A stretch of 64,000 nucleotides of DNA from Candidatus Kapaibacterium sp. (GTDB lineage Bacteria > Bacteroidota > Ignavibacteria > Kapaibacteriales > UBA7675). Below, one piece after another: positions 1 through 9,178 of this stretch (within the stretch, counting starts at the first letter, position 1; every line of letters begins with the position of its first letter). A model generated the notes under the pieces. It was given only the letters and a program-made list of their open reading frames with translations. It was not told the DNA's origin and made no database searches. The DNA lies in contig JANQRB010000043.1 in the NCBI GenBank assembly GCA_028284775.1, positions 1-64,000 on the forward strand. Direction: 5' to 3'. Both the position numbers and the translations under genes were made by a program.

Positions 1-295
1 ATTCGATCACTGCTTTCCGCGCCGGAAACACGCCGGCATTGTTGACGAGAACGGCGAAGGGCGCCAGAGCGCCGACAGCAGCGAAAGCAGCTTGAAGTGC
101 CGCCGGATCGCTCACATCGGCCTGCGCCGGCAGAGCGCGTACGCCATAGCTCTCTTCAAGCGCGCGGCAGACGGCCAGCGCTTCAGGTTCGCGGCGACGA
201 TAATTGACGGCCACATCCCAGCCGCGGGCGGCGAATCGCCGGGCCAGGCCTTTGCCGATCCGGCGCGCGGCGCCGGTGATGAACACTGATGGCAT
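1..295 (-). CDS. SDR-family oxidoreductase, FolM/pteridine-reductase-like (partial)
   Basis: About 98 N-terminal residues of a short-chain dehydrogenase/reductase are visible before the gene leaves the left edge. The start is the ATG complementary to 293-295. The Rossmann glycine motif reads TGAARRIG at residues 6-13, and NNAG follows near residue 86. The Arg in place of the middle Gly (TGxxxRxG) is typical of pteridine and dihydromonapterin reductases such as PTR1 and FolM. The start lies only 7 nt after the stop of the YgfZ-type folate-binding gene, so the two are probably co-transcribed. A folate/pterin reductase role fits both facts but is inference. The active-site YxxxK lies outside the window. 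Confidence 0.75.
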   Translation of the reverse strand, partial: MPSVFITGAARRIGKGLARRFAARGWDVAVNYRRREPEALAVCRALEESYGVRALPAQADVSDPAALQAAFAAVGALAPFAVLVNNAGVFPARKAVIE

Positions 296-302
296 AATCG
301 AT

Positions 303-1301
303 TCAGATAGTAAATGGAAGATGAGCGATTTCCAGCTCAATTTCATCGGCATCGCATCGGGCCGGCACCCGCGCGGCGGGGTTGGCATATGCGCTCCTGA
401 TATAGCCCAATGACAACCAGGACTGCAGTTCGGGCGACCAGGCTGTACTAGTGATCCGGCCGATAACGCGATCGCCGTCGAAGAGAGCCGTTCCCGGCGC
501 TGCCGGCTGCCCGCCCTTGAACCCCATTATCCGCTTGTTGACCTTGTTGTATGAATCCAGACGCGCAATTACTTCCTGACCGATGTAACAGCCTTTCGTA
601 AAACTGATAAGCTGCACCAGTCCGGCTTCCAGCGGATTGTAGTCCAGTGACCACTCGGCGCCGTGTCGTCCCTGCCCTGCTTCGATACGCAGCGTCTCGA
701 ACACCGACTCGTCCAGTTGCGGCAGACGCTCGTCGAGAGCCTGCAAGCCCGCATGAAACGCCGCTTCATCGGCGGCGGCGAAGAGCAGCAGAAAAGAGAA
801 TTCGCAGAGCGGCGCCTGCTTGACGATAATGGTCTCGACTCCGAAAATCGTGACCCGGAGCCAGGAAGCGGGCGTCATGGAATCCAGCGCAGCGCCGCCC
901 AGCTCCTGTAACACATAGGGACTCTGAGGACCGATAATCTGGACTGCGCGCCAATCCGTGCTGATGTCGCGCAGCTTAAAATCTTCCATTATGGTATAGC
1001 TGGCAAACCAGCGCCGCACCTCGTCCTGCGTCCCGGGCGAAAGCAGGAACAAGAGATCCTCTTCGCGCCGAAGAACCGTTGCAACGTCGATTATTCGCGC
1101 TTTTTCGGTCAACAGGACGGTAGAGACCCCCTGCCCCACATGCAGCTCGCCGACGTCATTGCTGCTCAGACGCTGCAGCAGGCCGAGACCATCGATCCCC
1201 TTTCCGCGCAAAACGCCGAATGCGCTGCGTTCGCACCAGGCTGCCGCATTCTTGGCGGCTCGGTATTTGCTCAGCTCAGCTTCGGTGACAGTACTCTTCA
1301 T
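303..1301 (-). CDS. ygfZ: YgfZ/GcvT-family folate-binding protein
   Basis: This 332-residue protein has the aminomethyltransferase (GcvT) fold and the YgfZ signature KGCYIGQE near residue 237, with the invariant Cys used in folate-dependent Fe-S cluster assembly or repair (IscA-type partners). In E. coli YgfZ is cytosolic, binds tetrahydrofolate and supports Fe-S enzymes such as MiaB. The length matches the family. The ATG at 1301 is the first Met in frame. It precedes the FolM-like SDR by 7 nt, so a folate-linked operon is likely. Nothing looks truncated. Confidence 0.88.
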   Translation of the reverse strand: MKSTVTEAELSKYRAAKNAAAWCERSAFGVLRGKGIDGLGLLQRLSSNDVGELHVGQGVSTVLLTEKARIIDVATVLRREEDLLFLLSPGTQDEVRRWFASYTIMEDFKLRDISTDWRAVQIIGPQSPYVLQELGGAALDSMTPASWLRVTIFGVETIIVKQAPLCEFSFLLLFAAADEAAFHAGLQALDERLPQLDESVFETLRIEAGQGRHGAEWSLDYNPLEAGLVQLISFTKGCYIGQEVIARLDSYNKVNKRIMGFKGGQPAAPGTALFDGDRVIGRITSTAWSPELQSWLSLGYIRSAYANPAARVPARCDADEIELEIAHLPFTI

Positions 1302-1461
1302 AAAGGTCCTGACAGTTGATTGATTTTTTAGTAGCTTAGCCGCTATGGGCTTTGCTGCCGTTCTATGGCCCGCTAGCCGGCTTGCAAGGTAGCAATAACG
1401 TACTAACAGACCCTTTAATGTGTTGCCGCTCTTCGAGCGCCGCAGGGATTCGACTCGACAA

Positions 1462-3522
1462 ATGACAGGCCCTCAGTTCTGCACCATGGCCTTTGCCTTA
1501 CGCCTCACGGCCGCTCTGTTCCTGTTGGGATGGATGACGGTCGGCACGCTCTTCGGTCAGAGCTACAGTTATCGTGTTTTTTTCACCGACAAAGGCCCCG
1601 AGCAATTCAGTCCGGCCAGCGAATTGTATCGGGCAACGCTGGCGCTGCACAACGATCGCTGCCTCGCCCGCCGCGCCAAGGTTCGCGTCCCGGACCGCTT
1701 GCTGACTCTGGATGACGCTCCGCTCTACCCGCCGTATCTGGCGGAACTGGAAGAACGCGGCGCTCACAGCATGCTGCAACTCCGCTGGCTCAATTACTGC
1801 GTCGTCCGGGTCGATTCGGCTGTCGCGATCACCTTCGCCGATCTGCCGTTCGTGCGTGATGTCCAACGAACTTCCCGGCGTTTGATGCTCGTCCAGAGCT
1901 GCCTCGACGAAGCGGAGACGCCACCTGCCTCGGATACGGTTCCCGACTCCAACTGCGGCGCTTTCGACTACGGGCCTTCGTTTATGCAAAACCTGATGGC
2001 AAATACGCTGCCGCTGCACGCGATGGGAATAACGGGACATAATGTATTGCTGGGCTTTATCGACAGTGGATATCGCTGGCGGATGCATGTCGCGACCACA
2101 CATCTGGATGTCAGAGGCGAGTACGACTTTGTTTTCAATGACAGCGTGACCTCGGATCAGGCGGCGGATATCGAAGGTCAGGAAGGTCATGGCCAGTTGG
2201 TCGTTTCGATTGCCGGCGGTTTCCACCAGGGGCAACTCATCGGGACCGCACCGAATGCCGCCTTTATGTTGGCCAAGACCGAAAATCTGGCAATGGAGTC
2301 GCATCTGGAAGAAGACAATTTTGCGGCGGCTGTCGAGTGGCTGGAAGCGGGCGGCGTGGACATTATCTCGTCGTCGCTGGGCTATCTGCGCTTTGATGAA
2401 GGCGAAGAAGACTATGAGTTCGAACAGCTCGACGGCAAGTCCGCTATTGCGACCCGCTCGCTTAACCTGGCCGCCGACCGCGGCGTGATGTGCGGCTCGT
2501 CCGGCGGCAATGCCGGTCCGGATGCTTCCACTATCCTTGTGCCCGGCGACGCCGACAGCACCATAACGGTGGCGTCGGCCACTTCTTCAGGCGCTGTTGT
2601 CCGCAACTCCTCGCGCGGCCCTATCAATAAGCCGGACATAAAGCCCGACCTTGCGGCGCTGGGCGCGGGGGTGATCTGTGCTTCCGGACGCTTTTACGAC
2701 ACCTATTTGTCCGCCGGCGGTACCTCGCTGGCTACGCCGCTGGTGACAGGCGGCATGGCGCTGATGCTCTCCGCCTTTCCGGAATTGCGGCCCTGGGAAA
2801 TGCGCGCACTGCTCCGTGGGACTGCTTCCCAGAGCGCCGCGCCCGATACGGCGCTCGGCTACGGTGTCGCCGACATTTACGAGGCAATGCTGGCTCACGA
2901 CATTATCGTAACGCCCGAACTGGCGGTACTGCCGCTCCTGAACGTCCAGCGCGTGGTTGCCTTTGCGGCTTCCAGGCACGACAACCTGAGGCTGACCTTG
3001 CGGCTGCGTTTCGCCGTTGACGGTCTCTTTCGCGACTACCCGATGCAGCGCTGGGCGGCCGGCGCGATGTTTTTCGCCGACATTCCGCGCCCTGACTTCG
3101 GTGGTGAGCCGGCGGAGGCTTTTGTCGAGGCCGTTGATGTGCAATCACAACGCCGGATGCCATACGACGAGAAGAGCCATCTATCGGTTTGCCCGGATGC
3201 GGAGACAATCCCTTGCGGCGTTGCCAGACGCGACCTGCCCCTAAGTTTTCCTGCAGCGGCCCGGGAAGGCTATTTCCCTTCGATCGCATCCAGTGATGAC
3301 GGGACGCTTGACTTGCTGCTCGATACTCCCTTCTTTCAGGCAATTCAGGTTGATGTATTCACCGTCCAGGGAAGGCATGTCTACTCGACCGTCGTCGATC
3401 GGGCTGAGCTCGCGACCACCGCAATTCCGATTCCCGTCCGCGCATTGGCGACCGCCAACTATCTGACCAGAGTGAGCTATGGCAATCGGGTTAAATATTT
3501 TTCCTTCACAGTCGTAAACTAG
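1462..3522 (+). CDS. Secreted subtilisin-like (S8) serine protease with T9SS-type tail
   Basis: An exported peptidase of the subtilase family. A hydrophobic leader follows the ATG at 1486 (ending around LFGQ). Either 1462 or 1486 could be the start, because neither has a clear Shine-Dalgarno sequence; a GTG at 1420 is also in frame. The catalytic triad is readable: Asp in GFIDSGY (codon at 2062), His in EGHGQ (codon at 2188) and Ser in GGTSLATP (codon at 2725). The oxyanion Asn lies in GGNAGP. The last 70 residues (VDVFTVQGRHVYS ... FSFTVVN) resemble a type IX sorting domain, so cell-surface delivery is expected. It stands alone between the divergent YgfZ operon and the SDR/ABC pair. The substrate is unknown. 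Confidence 0.87.
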   Translation: MTGPQFCTMAFALRLTAALFLLGWMTVGTLFGQSYSYRVFFTDKGPEQFSPASELYRATLALHNDRCLARRAKVRVPDRLLTLDDAPLYPPYLAELEERGAHSMLQLRWLNYCVVRVDSAVAITFADLPFVRDVQRTSRRLMLVQSCLDEAETPPASDTVPDSNCGAFDYGPSFMQNLMANTLPLHAMGITGHNVLLGFIDSGYRWRMHVATTHLDVRGEYDFVFNDSVTSDQAADIEGQEGHGQLVVSIAGGFHQGQLIGTAPNAAFMLAKTENLAMESHLEEDNFAAAVEWLEAGGVDIISSSLGYLRFDEGEEDYEFEQLDGKSAIATRSLNLAADRGVMCGSSGGNAGPDASTILVPGDADSTITVASATSSGAVVRNSSRGPINKPDIKPDLAALGAGVICASGRFYDTYLSAGGTSLATPLVTGGMALMLSAFPELRPWEMRALLRGTASQSAAPDTALGYGVADIYEAMLAHDIIVTPELAVLPLLNVQRVVAFAASRHDNLRLTLRLRFAVDGLFRDYPMQRWAAGAMFFADIPRPDFGGEPAEAFVEAVDVQSQRRMPYDEKSHLSVCPDAETIPCGVARRDLPLSFPAAAREGYFPSIASSDDGTLDLLLDTPFFQAIQVDVFTVQGRHVYSTVVDRAELATTAIPIPVRALATANYLTRVSYGNRVKYFSFTVVN

Positions 3523-3855
3523 TTTTTTCACGAATCGTTCGACTTCGACATTGTCGGAGAAGCTATTGTCTTCTCTCATCCATTTGGAGTAAGGAAGGAC
3601 AGGAAAGATTTGCTTGCGGCGGCTTTTGCAACCTGGTTCCGCGTAGCGTTCCCGTCCATTATTCGCTGGTGAGAGTTCATTCCGGACCGTGTCGATCAAT
3701 CTTACTGTTCGATCGACTTCGATGCACAAACACTGTGATCTGGCCTGCGGCCTATCCACATCATTCATCGCTGTCCGGCCGCCGAGCCTTTTAACAAGGG
3801 CGCGCGACTAATAAAGCGGCGGCCGAGCTTGTCACACCATTGCAGGATTAGCATT
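3523..3855. other. Intergenic region, about 330 nt
   Basis: No convincing gene or RNA is seen. The stretch holds the 3' flank of the protease and the promoter region of the SDR/ABC operon. An AGGA sequence at 3844-3847 serves as ribosome binding site for the SDR start at 3856. Confidence 0.5.
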
Positions 3856-4548
3856 ATGAGTATCGCATTACTTACCGGCGCGAGCGGCGGACTTGGCCTC
3901 GCCGTTACCGATTACTTTCTCAATCAAGGCTGGCAGGTGCATGCTGCCGTTTCCGGTACTGCAGGCAAGGAAAGACTCGCCCGTCGATTTCCCTCGTCGA
4001 TCGGCGACAAGCTCTCCTGGCACATCGCCGACCTCAGCAGCGAAGATGGCGCTCGTGATTTCATCGCTTCAACACCGGATATCCCCAAGGCGCTGGTGCA
4101 TCTCGTCGGCGGCATCAAGGCCGGCACTTTTATTGAAGAAACAGCGATCGAGTCATTGGACGCGATGATCAATCTGAACGTAAAGAGCACATTTCTGATC
4201 ATGCGGGAGGTAATCCCGGCGATGAAGCGACTTGGCGGAGCGATCGTCACGATCGGGGCTATGGCTGTCGATCGGCCCGAAGCGCGCAAATCGGTTTATG
4301 CGGCAAGCAAGGCGGCCGTGGTCTCCCTGACGCGTAGTCTGGCCGAAGAGTATAAGGAGCACAATATTCGCGCCAATTGTATCCTGCCCGGCATCATTCG
4401 CACGCAGGCCAATCTCGAATGGGGCACCGAAGAAGACATCGAAAAATGGACACCGCCGGAACACATTGCCGCCGCCTGCTTCGGCCTCTGCGCCCATGAA
4501 GGCAGTGGAATATCGGGCAGCGTGATACCCATGTACGGAAAATTGTAG
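3856..4548 (+). CDS. SDR-family NAD(P)-dependent oxidoreductase
   Basis: A 230-residue classical short-chain dehydrogenase. The cofactor motif TGASGGLG sits at residues 6-13, and the catalytic Tyr-Lys pair in YAASK is near residue 146, followed by the usual helix and a Pro-Gly-containing segment (ILPGIIRT). I chose the ATG at 3856 because AGGA lies 8 nt upstream and the product then begins directly with the first beta strand. An in-frame TTG at 3829 would add nine residues outside the fold. The stop is followed after one nucleotide by the ABC exporter start, so the two are translationally coupled. The substrate cannot be told from sequence. Confidence 0.87.
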   Translation: MSIALLTGASGGLGLAVTDYFLNQGWQVHAAVSGTAGKERLARRFPSSIGDKLSWHIADLSSEDGARDFIASTPDIPKALVHLVGGIKAGTFIEETAIESLDAMINLNVKSTFLIMREVIPAMKRLGGAIVTIGAMAVDRPEARKSVYAASKAAVVSLTRSLAEEYKEHNIRANCILPGIIRTQANLEWGTEEDIEKWTPPEHIAAACFGLCAHEGSGISGSVIPMYGKL

Positions 4549-4549
4549 A

Positions 4550-6379
4550 ATGGCTCGACGACACAGACGCGGCAATGCGGAGGCGATGCCCCGCCTTTCA
4601 AGGGCGGAACGGAAACGGGAGACGAAGTTTCTCCTGTCGTTTCTGGCGCCTTACCGAGGACGATTGACCCTTGCGCTGTTTGTCATGCTGGTCAGCAGCG
4701 GCATCAGCGTCTCGTTTCCGGCGCTGCTCGGTCAGGTGGTCGACGTCGTCTTGCCGGGAACGGATGAGTTCATTGCGCTGCTGGGGTTCAAGTTCAGCCT
4801 CATGGAGTTTGCCGCCTTGATCGGCGCGTTGCTGCTCCTGCAATCCCTGACGCGTTATGTGACCTCCGTAAGCCTGGCGACGGTGAGTGAGAACGTTCTG
4901 GCAAGTCTGCGCACGAAGCTCTTCGCACATCTCGTGCAGTTGCCGATGGACTTTTTCGGTGAACGGCGCGTCGGCGAGCTGGCATCCCGGCTGACCGCCG
5001 ACCTGACTCTCATCCAGGACACCTTTACCTTTACCGTCCTCGAGATAATGCGCCAGAGCATATTCCTCATCGGCGGCCTGATCTTCATCACAAGTATGAG
5101 TCTCGAGCTGACCGGCTTTGTGCTCCTGTCCGTGCCTCTGGTCGTTGTCATCGCCTTGGTCCTGGGACGGTATATCCGGCGTTACAGCACCAAAACGCAG
5201 GACGCGCTCGCCGAGGCGGCCACCGTGGTTGAAGAGTCACTGCAGGCCATTACCAGCGTCAAGTCTTATTCCAACGAATCCCATGAAGTGGCCCGCTACG
5301 GCGAAGCCGTCCAACGAGGCGTCAGTCTGGCAATTACGGGGGCCAAACTGCGTTCGGCCTTCGTTTCTTTCATAATTTTTGCGCTTTTCGCGGGCATCGC
5401 TGGTGTGGTCTGGTATGGAGGGACGCTGGTTGCCGCGGGCACTATTAGCCTGGGCGAATTGATGTCGTATTTGATGTACGCCATATTCATCGGCGGCGCC
5501 CTGGGCAGCTTCGCCGATCTCTACGGTCAGATTCAGCGCAGCCTCGGCGCATCCGTCCGCGTTCGCGAGCTGCTTGACGAAGTTCCCGAGCAACTCGACG
5601 GCTCGTCCGGCGGCTCCGAGCTGTTTCAGTCAGTGACGGCCGACAATATCAGCTTCGCCTATCCGAGTCGGAAAGACGCGCCGGCATTGATTGATGTTAG
5701 CCTCAGCGTCGACGCCGGCGAGCGGGTGGCATTTGTGGGTGCCAGCGGCGCGGGCAAAAGCACGATGGCGGCATTGATACAGGCCTTTTACCGCGTCGAT
5801 AGCGGACGACTGCTTTTCGACGGACGCGATTCCCGCGATGTCGATATTGCCCTGGTGCGCCGCTGCGTCGGCATCGTGCCGCAGGACATTGCACTCTTCG
5901 GCGGCAGCATCGCCGCTAATATCCGCTACGGCAAGCTGGACGCCAGCGACGATGAAGTGCGGGAGGCGGCGCGCCTGGCCAATGCGCTCGAATTCATCGA
6001 GGACTTCCCCGAGGGGATGGCGACCGTGGTGGGCGAACGCGGCCGGAAACTCAGCGGCGGACAGCGGCAGCGAATCGCGATCGCCCGCGCCATACTCAAA
6101 AATCCTCCGATTCTCATCCTGGACGAAGCGACGTCATCCTTGGATGCCCAGACGGAGGCATTGATCCAGCAGGCCATGGAGCGGCTGATGGAACGGCGGA
6201 CGACCATCATCATCGCCCACCGCCTTTCCACTATACGGCTCTGCGATCGTATCTATGTCTTTGAAAAAGGCCGCATCGTGGAGTCCGGCAGCCACGAGGC
6301 GCTGATCGCCGATTCGGAAAGCTATTACGCCAAACTCTGCCGGCTCCAGTTTGGGCCGGAAGCAACGCAGACGTCCTGA
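4550..6379 (+). CDS. ABC exporter, fused transmembrane and ATPase domains (MsbA-like)
   Basis: A half-transporter of 609 residues. The type-1 exporter membrane domain (about six helices, residues 30-330) is followed by a nucleotide-binding domain. Walker A is GASGAGKST with Lys403, the signature is LSGGQRQR at 501, Walker B is ILILDEATSSLD with Asp525-Glu526, and the switch His is in AHRLS. Such proteins act as homodimers, exporting lipids, peptides or drugs across the inner membrane. The gene begins one nucleotide after the SDR stop. An internal ATG at 4586 is an alternative start. The pairing with an SDR hints at a lipid-like substrate, but this is inference. Confidence 0.9.
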   Translation: MARRHRRGNAEAMPRLSRAERKRETKFLLSFLAPYRGRLTLALFVMLVSSGISVSFPALLGQVVDVVLPGTDEFIALLGFKFSLMEFAALIGALLLLQSLTRYVTSVSLATVSENVLASLRTKLFAHLVQLPMDFFGERRVGELASRLTADLTLIQDTFTFTVLEIMRQSIFLIGGLIFITSMSLELTGFVLLSVPLVVVIALVLGRYIRRYSTKTQDALAEAATVVEESLQAITSVKSYSNESHEVARYGEAVQRGVSLAITGAKLRSAFVSFIIFALFAGIAGVVWYGGTLVAAGTISLGELMSYLMYAIFIGGALGSFADLYGQIQRSLGASVRVRELLDEVPEQLDGSSGGSELFQSVTADNISFAYPSRKDAPALIDVSLSVDAGERVAFVGASGAGKSTMAALIQAFYRVDSGRLLFDGRDSRDVDIALVRRCVGIVPQDIALFGGSIAANIRYGKLDASDDEVREAARLANALEFIEDFPEGMATVVGERGRKLSGGQRQRIAIARAILKNPPILILDEATSSLDAQTEALIQQAMERLMERRTTIIIAHRLSTIRLCDRIYVFEKGRIVESGSHEALIADSESYYAKLCRLQFGPEATQTS

Positions 6380-6463
6380 GACCCGAATCCCAAAATCGGC
6401 ATCATTCCGCTATTCGCGGGAGGGGTCAAGACCAGTGCCGGGTCAACAATCTCGTGGATAGAA

Positions 6464-9178
6464 CTAAAAGGCGGGAAACCAGTAGGCGATTTTCAGCGCG
6501 AGAAAAGAATCGGCCTCGCTGCCAACGGCATCGAAAAAATCCTTCAAACGGGCCGCCCGGAGCGCTTCCTGGTCGGCAAAGGCATTCTGCTGCCACACAA
6601 AAAACAGCGTCGAGCCCGGCAGCCATTCCCAGCGCAGCACCAGATTCGATCGGAAGGACTGCACGAGAAAGTTTTCCGGCGCCGGATAGGGGAAACTGCT
6701 AGCTCCGTCATCCTCTTCCACGTAGACGACATCATCGTCACGCCTTACTAGCTTCGAACCGTCGCGGCCATAGACCTTCAGATCGCGGCTGCCGGCTGCG
6801 CGCAGCTCGCCGATATTCGAGTATTCGCCGCTGGCGACAAATGGCTCGGCATAAAGTTCCAGCGAAAGATCGGGTGTAAACGAGTAATTGAAGCGAAACT
6901 GCGCGGCAATGGTCGTTCGGTCGATCCTGCCGAAGACGTAGCGTCGGCCAAAGGTTGAAGCCGGGCCGTCGTCGATACTGGTAATGTATTGGCGGGTATT
7001 TGTTTCCACGCTGAAGCTGGGATCGATGGAAAATTCCCAGCTGGCGCCGGAACGCAGCAGGTAACTGGCCCAGAGATCGATGTCCGAGCCATCCAGCTCA
7101 TCCCAGATATAACGCAGGCCGCCGTTCCAGTTAGTGTTGGATGCGAAGTTGCCGTTCAGACTCAGCTCTGCGTCCCAGGCGGCGCCCAGACCCATCAGCG
7201 GACCGCCTCGCGTCAAACCGTCGCTCAATCGTCGCGGCCGGCGGCGCAGCTCGATACTGGCGCCATAGTAATTTTTGAAGGTGACGTCAGCGTCGATCTC
7301 GTATTCGGCCACGACATGATCGCCGTCAAAATTCCAGCCGTTGGAGGACGACAAATTCAAGCTGTAGGAATGAAACCAGGAGCCGGGCTGGGTTTCGCGG
7401 TATTGAATGTTGGCATTGGCATTGATGTCGTCGGAGCTGGCAAGTTGGCCAAGGTCATTAATCTCAAACTCGGGCGATTCCATCCAGATACTGGCGCTGC
7501 CCAGCCAATGTTCACCGCCGGAGCGCTGTAAACGAAGCGCGGCCGTATAACCGCTGAGCGAGCTCGCATTGCTGTCCACGGATACGTGGCCGGCATCGGG
7601 CCGCTGAAAAAAGCGGGCGCTGGATTCCTGCGCGCGAATCATTGCCGAAGTGCTGCCCCTGATGTGACTGAAGCCGGCATGACCGCGGATGAGATACTCG
7701 CCGCCAGCGAAACGCAGATTCCAGTCGAGGCCGCCCGAATAGGCCTGCCGATTGAAGAAGCCGGCCAGCAAAGACCCGTCGTCGAGATCGCGCTGAACGG
7801 AAGTCAGCATCAGACCGAGCGTGGAGGCATCGGCGCCGATTTCCTGCTGGGCCCGGGCAACGGAATAGACCGCCGGAGCTTCGGCCACCGGATTCGTCCG
7901 ACTGCGATCATCGATATTGAGAATAGCGGCCCGCTCTTCGGCGGTGACGGCTGTTAACAATCCAAGCGAAAAGCCGCTCTGCATCCGGCCGGTCAGCTTG
8001 GCGGCGCCGAGAATCTGGGTGTTATCCGGCGCCTGTATTGCAGAGGGGATTGAATCCGGAATGGATCGCTGCAGCGGTCCAGGGCGCGGCGCGGCGCCGA
8101 TACGGCGGGAGTAATAATACGAGGGGCCGGTACCGCTTAACAGTTGGCTGCCTTCCGTAAAAAAGGGACGGCGTTCGCTGAAAAAGGTCTCGAAGGCGGA
8201 GAGATTGACCTCGGCGGGGTCGGCCTCCACCTGGCCGAAATCGGGATTGAATGCCGCATCGAGCGTCAGGTTAGGTCCCAGTCCCATCTTCAGGTCAGCG
8301 CCGCCGCGGAAGTCGAACTCACTGTCATCGTCAAAAGCGCTGGCCTGCGCGCGCCGCGTAAAGTTGCCCGCGAGGTAGGGCAGCAGCTCGACGCGGCTGG
8401 ACGGCTCGATACCCCTGATGCCTTCCAGGCTGCCGAAACGCGATGCCCAGCCCGTGCTGTTCTTGGGAATCGTCACCCAATAAAGATCTTCAAAACGCGA
8501 GGGTATCCAGCGGTTGATATTAATGCCCCAATGCTGGTGCTCGTCGGCGCTGAAGCGCAGTTGTGAAAAGGGAATGCGCATCTCCGCTGTCCAGCCGCTG
8601 TCATTCATCTGCGTCCGGGCCGTCCAGACAGGGTTAAAGGAATAATCGCGACTGAATTCCTGATCGTCGGCATGATAATAATCGAAGCGGACGCCCGTGG
8701 CCGTAACGCCGAAGCTATAGGCGGTGCGCTTGTCGTTGTACGTATCCATCGAGATGATGATGCGCTGCGAATTGCCGGCATTGTCGCGGCGGCTGACAGT
8801 GGCGAGGATGCTGTCGGGGTGGCGGAAATGCAGACGCGCACCGACATACAGGGCATCCGCGTCGTAGGCAAACAGTAACTCCGTTTTGTCGTTCGGCGGG
8901 GCGCCTTCATTGGGTTCTTTTTGCAAAAAATCCGAGACGGGTCGGGCAAGGCGCCAAAGTTCTTCGTCCAGAATGCCGTCGATCCTGGGCGCGGCCCCTT
9001 CGATCCGCAATGCATCGATCCGCTTGCCGGCATTGGGCGGCGGCGCCTCGGCACCTAAGGACAGCGGCAGAAGCGCCATTAAACAAAAAGGTAATGCTGC
9101 CCAGCGCCGGATGATGGCTGTGGCTTGGGTATTGGTTATTGTTCCGGAAATGCGAGGCACGTCAGTTTCCCCGGTCAT
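6464..9178 (-). CDS. DUF5916 outer-membrane protein with CBM9-like N-terminal domain
   Basis: This 904-residue exported protein has a leader (hydrophobic core ALPFCLMALLPLSLG) and then a carbohydrate-binding-module-9-like beta domain (residues about 45-220, with IDGILDEELW and YVGARL). The rest is a long DUF5916 region rich in alternating aromatic/polar strands, ending in IAYWFPAF. A terminal Phe after beta strands is typical of outer-membrane barrels. Family function is unknown; members are common in Bacteroidota. It is the last gene of a leftward operon. Its ATG at 9178 overlaps the end of the TPR membrane gene by 17 nt, so translational coupling is likely. The link to an AAA+ ATPase upstream is unusual. 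Confidence 0.82.
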   Translation of the reverse strand: MTGETDVPRISGTITNTQATAIIRRWAALPFCLMALLPLSLGAEAPPPNAGKRIDALRIEGAAPRIDGILDEELWRLARPVSDFLQKEPNEGAPPNDKTELLFAYDADALYVGARLHFRHPDSILATVSRRDNAGNSQRIIISMDTYNDKRTAYSFGVTATGVRFDYYHADDQEFSRDYSFNPVWTARTQMNDSGWTAEMRIPFSQLRFSADEHQHWGININRWIPSRFEDLYWVTIPKNSTGWASRFGSLEGIRGIEPSSRVELLPYLAGNFTRRAQASAFDDDSEFDFRGGADLKMGLGPNLTLDAAFNPDFGQVEADPAEVNLSAFETFFSERRPFFTEGSQLLSGTGPSYYYSRRIGAAPRPGPLQRSIPDSIPSAIQAPDNTQILGAAKLTGRMQSGFSLGLLTAVTAEERAAILNIDDRSRTNPVAEAPAVYSVARAQQEIGADASTLGLMLTSVQRDLDDGSLLAGFFNRQAYSGGLDWNLRFAGGEYLIRGHAGFSHIRGSTSAMIRAQESSARFFQRPDAGHVSVDSNASSLSGYTAALRLQRSGGEHWLGSASIWMESPEFEINDLGQLASSDDINANANIQYRETQPGSWFHSYSLNLSSSNGWNFDGDHVVAEYEIDADVTFKNYYGASIELRRRPRRLSDGLTRGGPLMGLGAAWDAELSLNGNFASNTNWNGGLRYIWDELDGSDIDLWASYLLRSGASWEFSIDPSFSVETNTRQYITSIDDGPASTFGRRYVFGRIDRTTIAAQFRFNYSFTPDLSLELYAEPFVASGEYSNIGELRAAGSRDLKVYGRDGSKLVRRDDDVVYVEEDDGASSFPYPAPENFLVQSFRSNLVLRWEWLPGSTLFFVWQQNAFADQEALRAARLKDFFDAVGSEADSFLALKIAYWFPAF

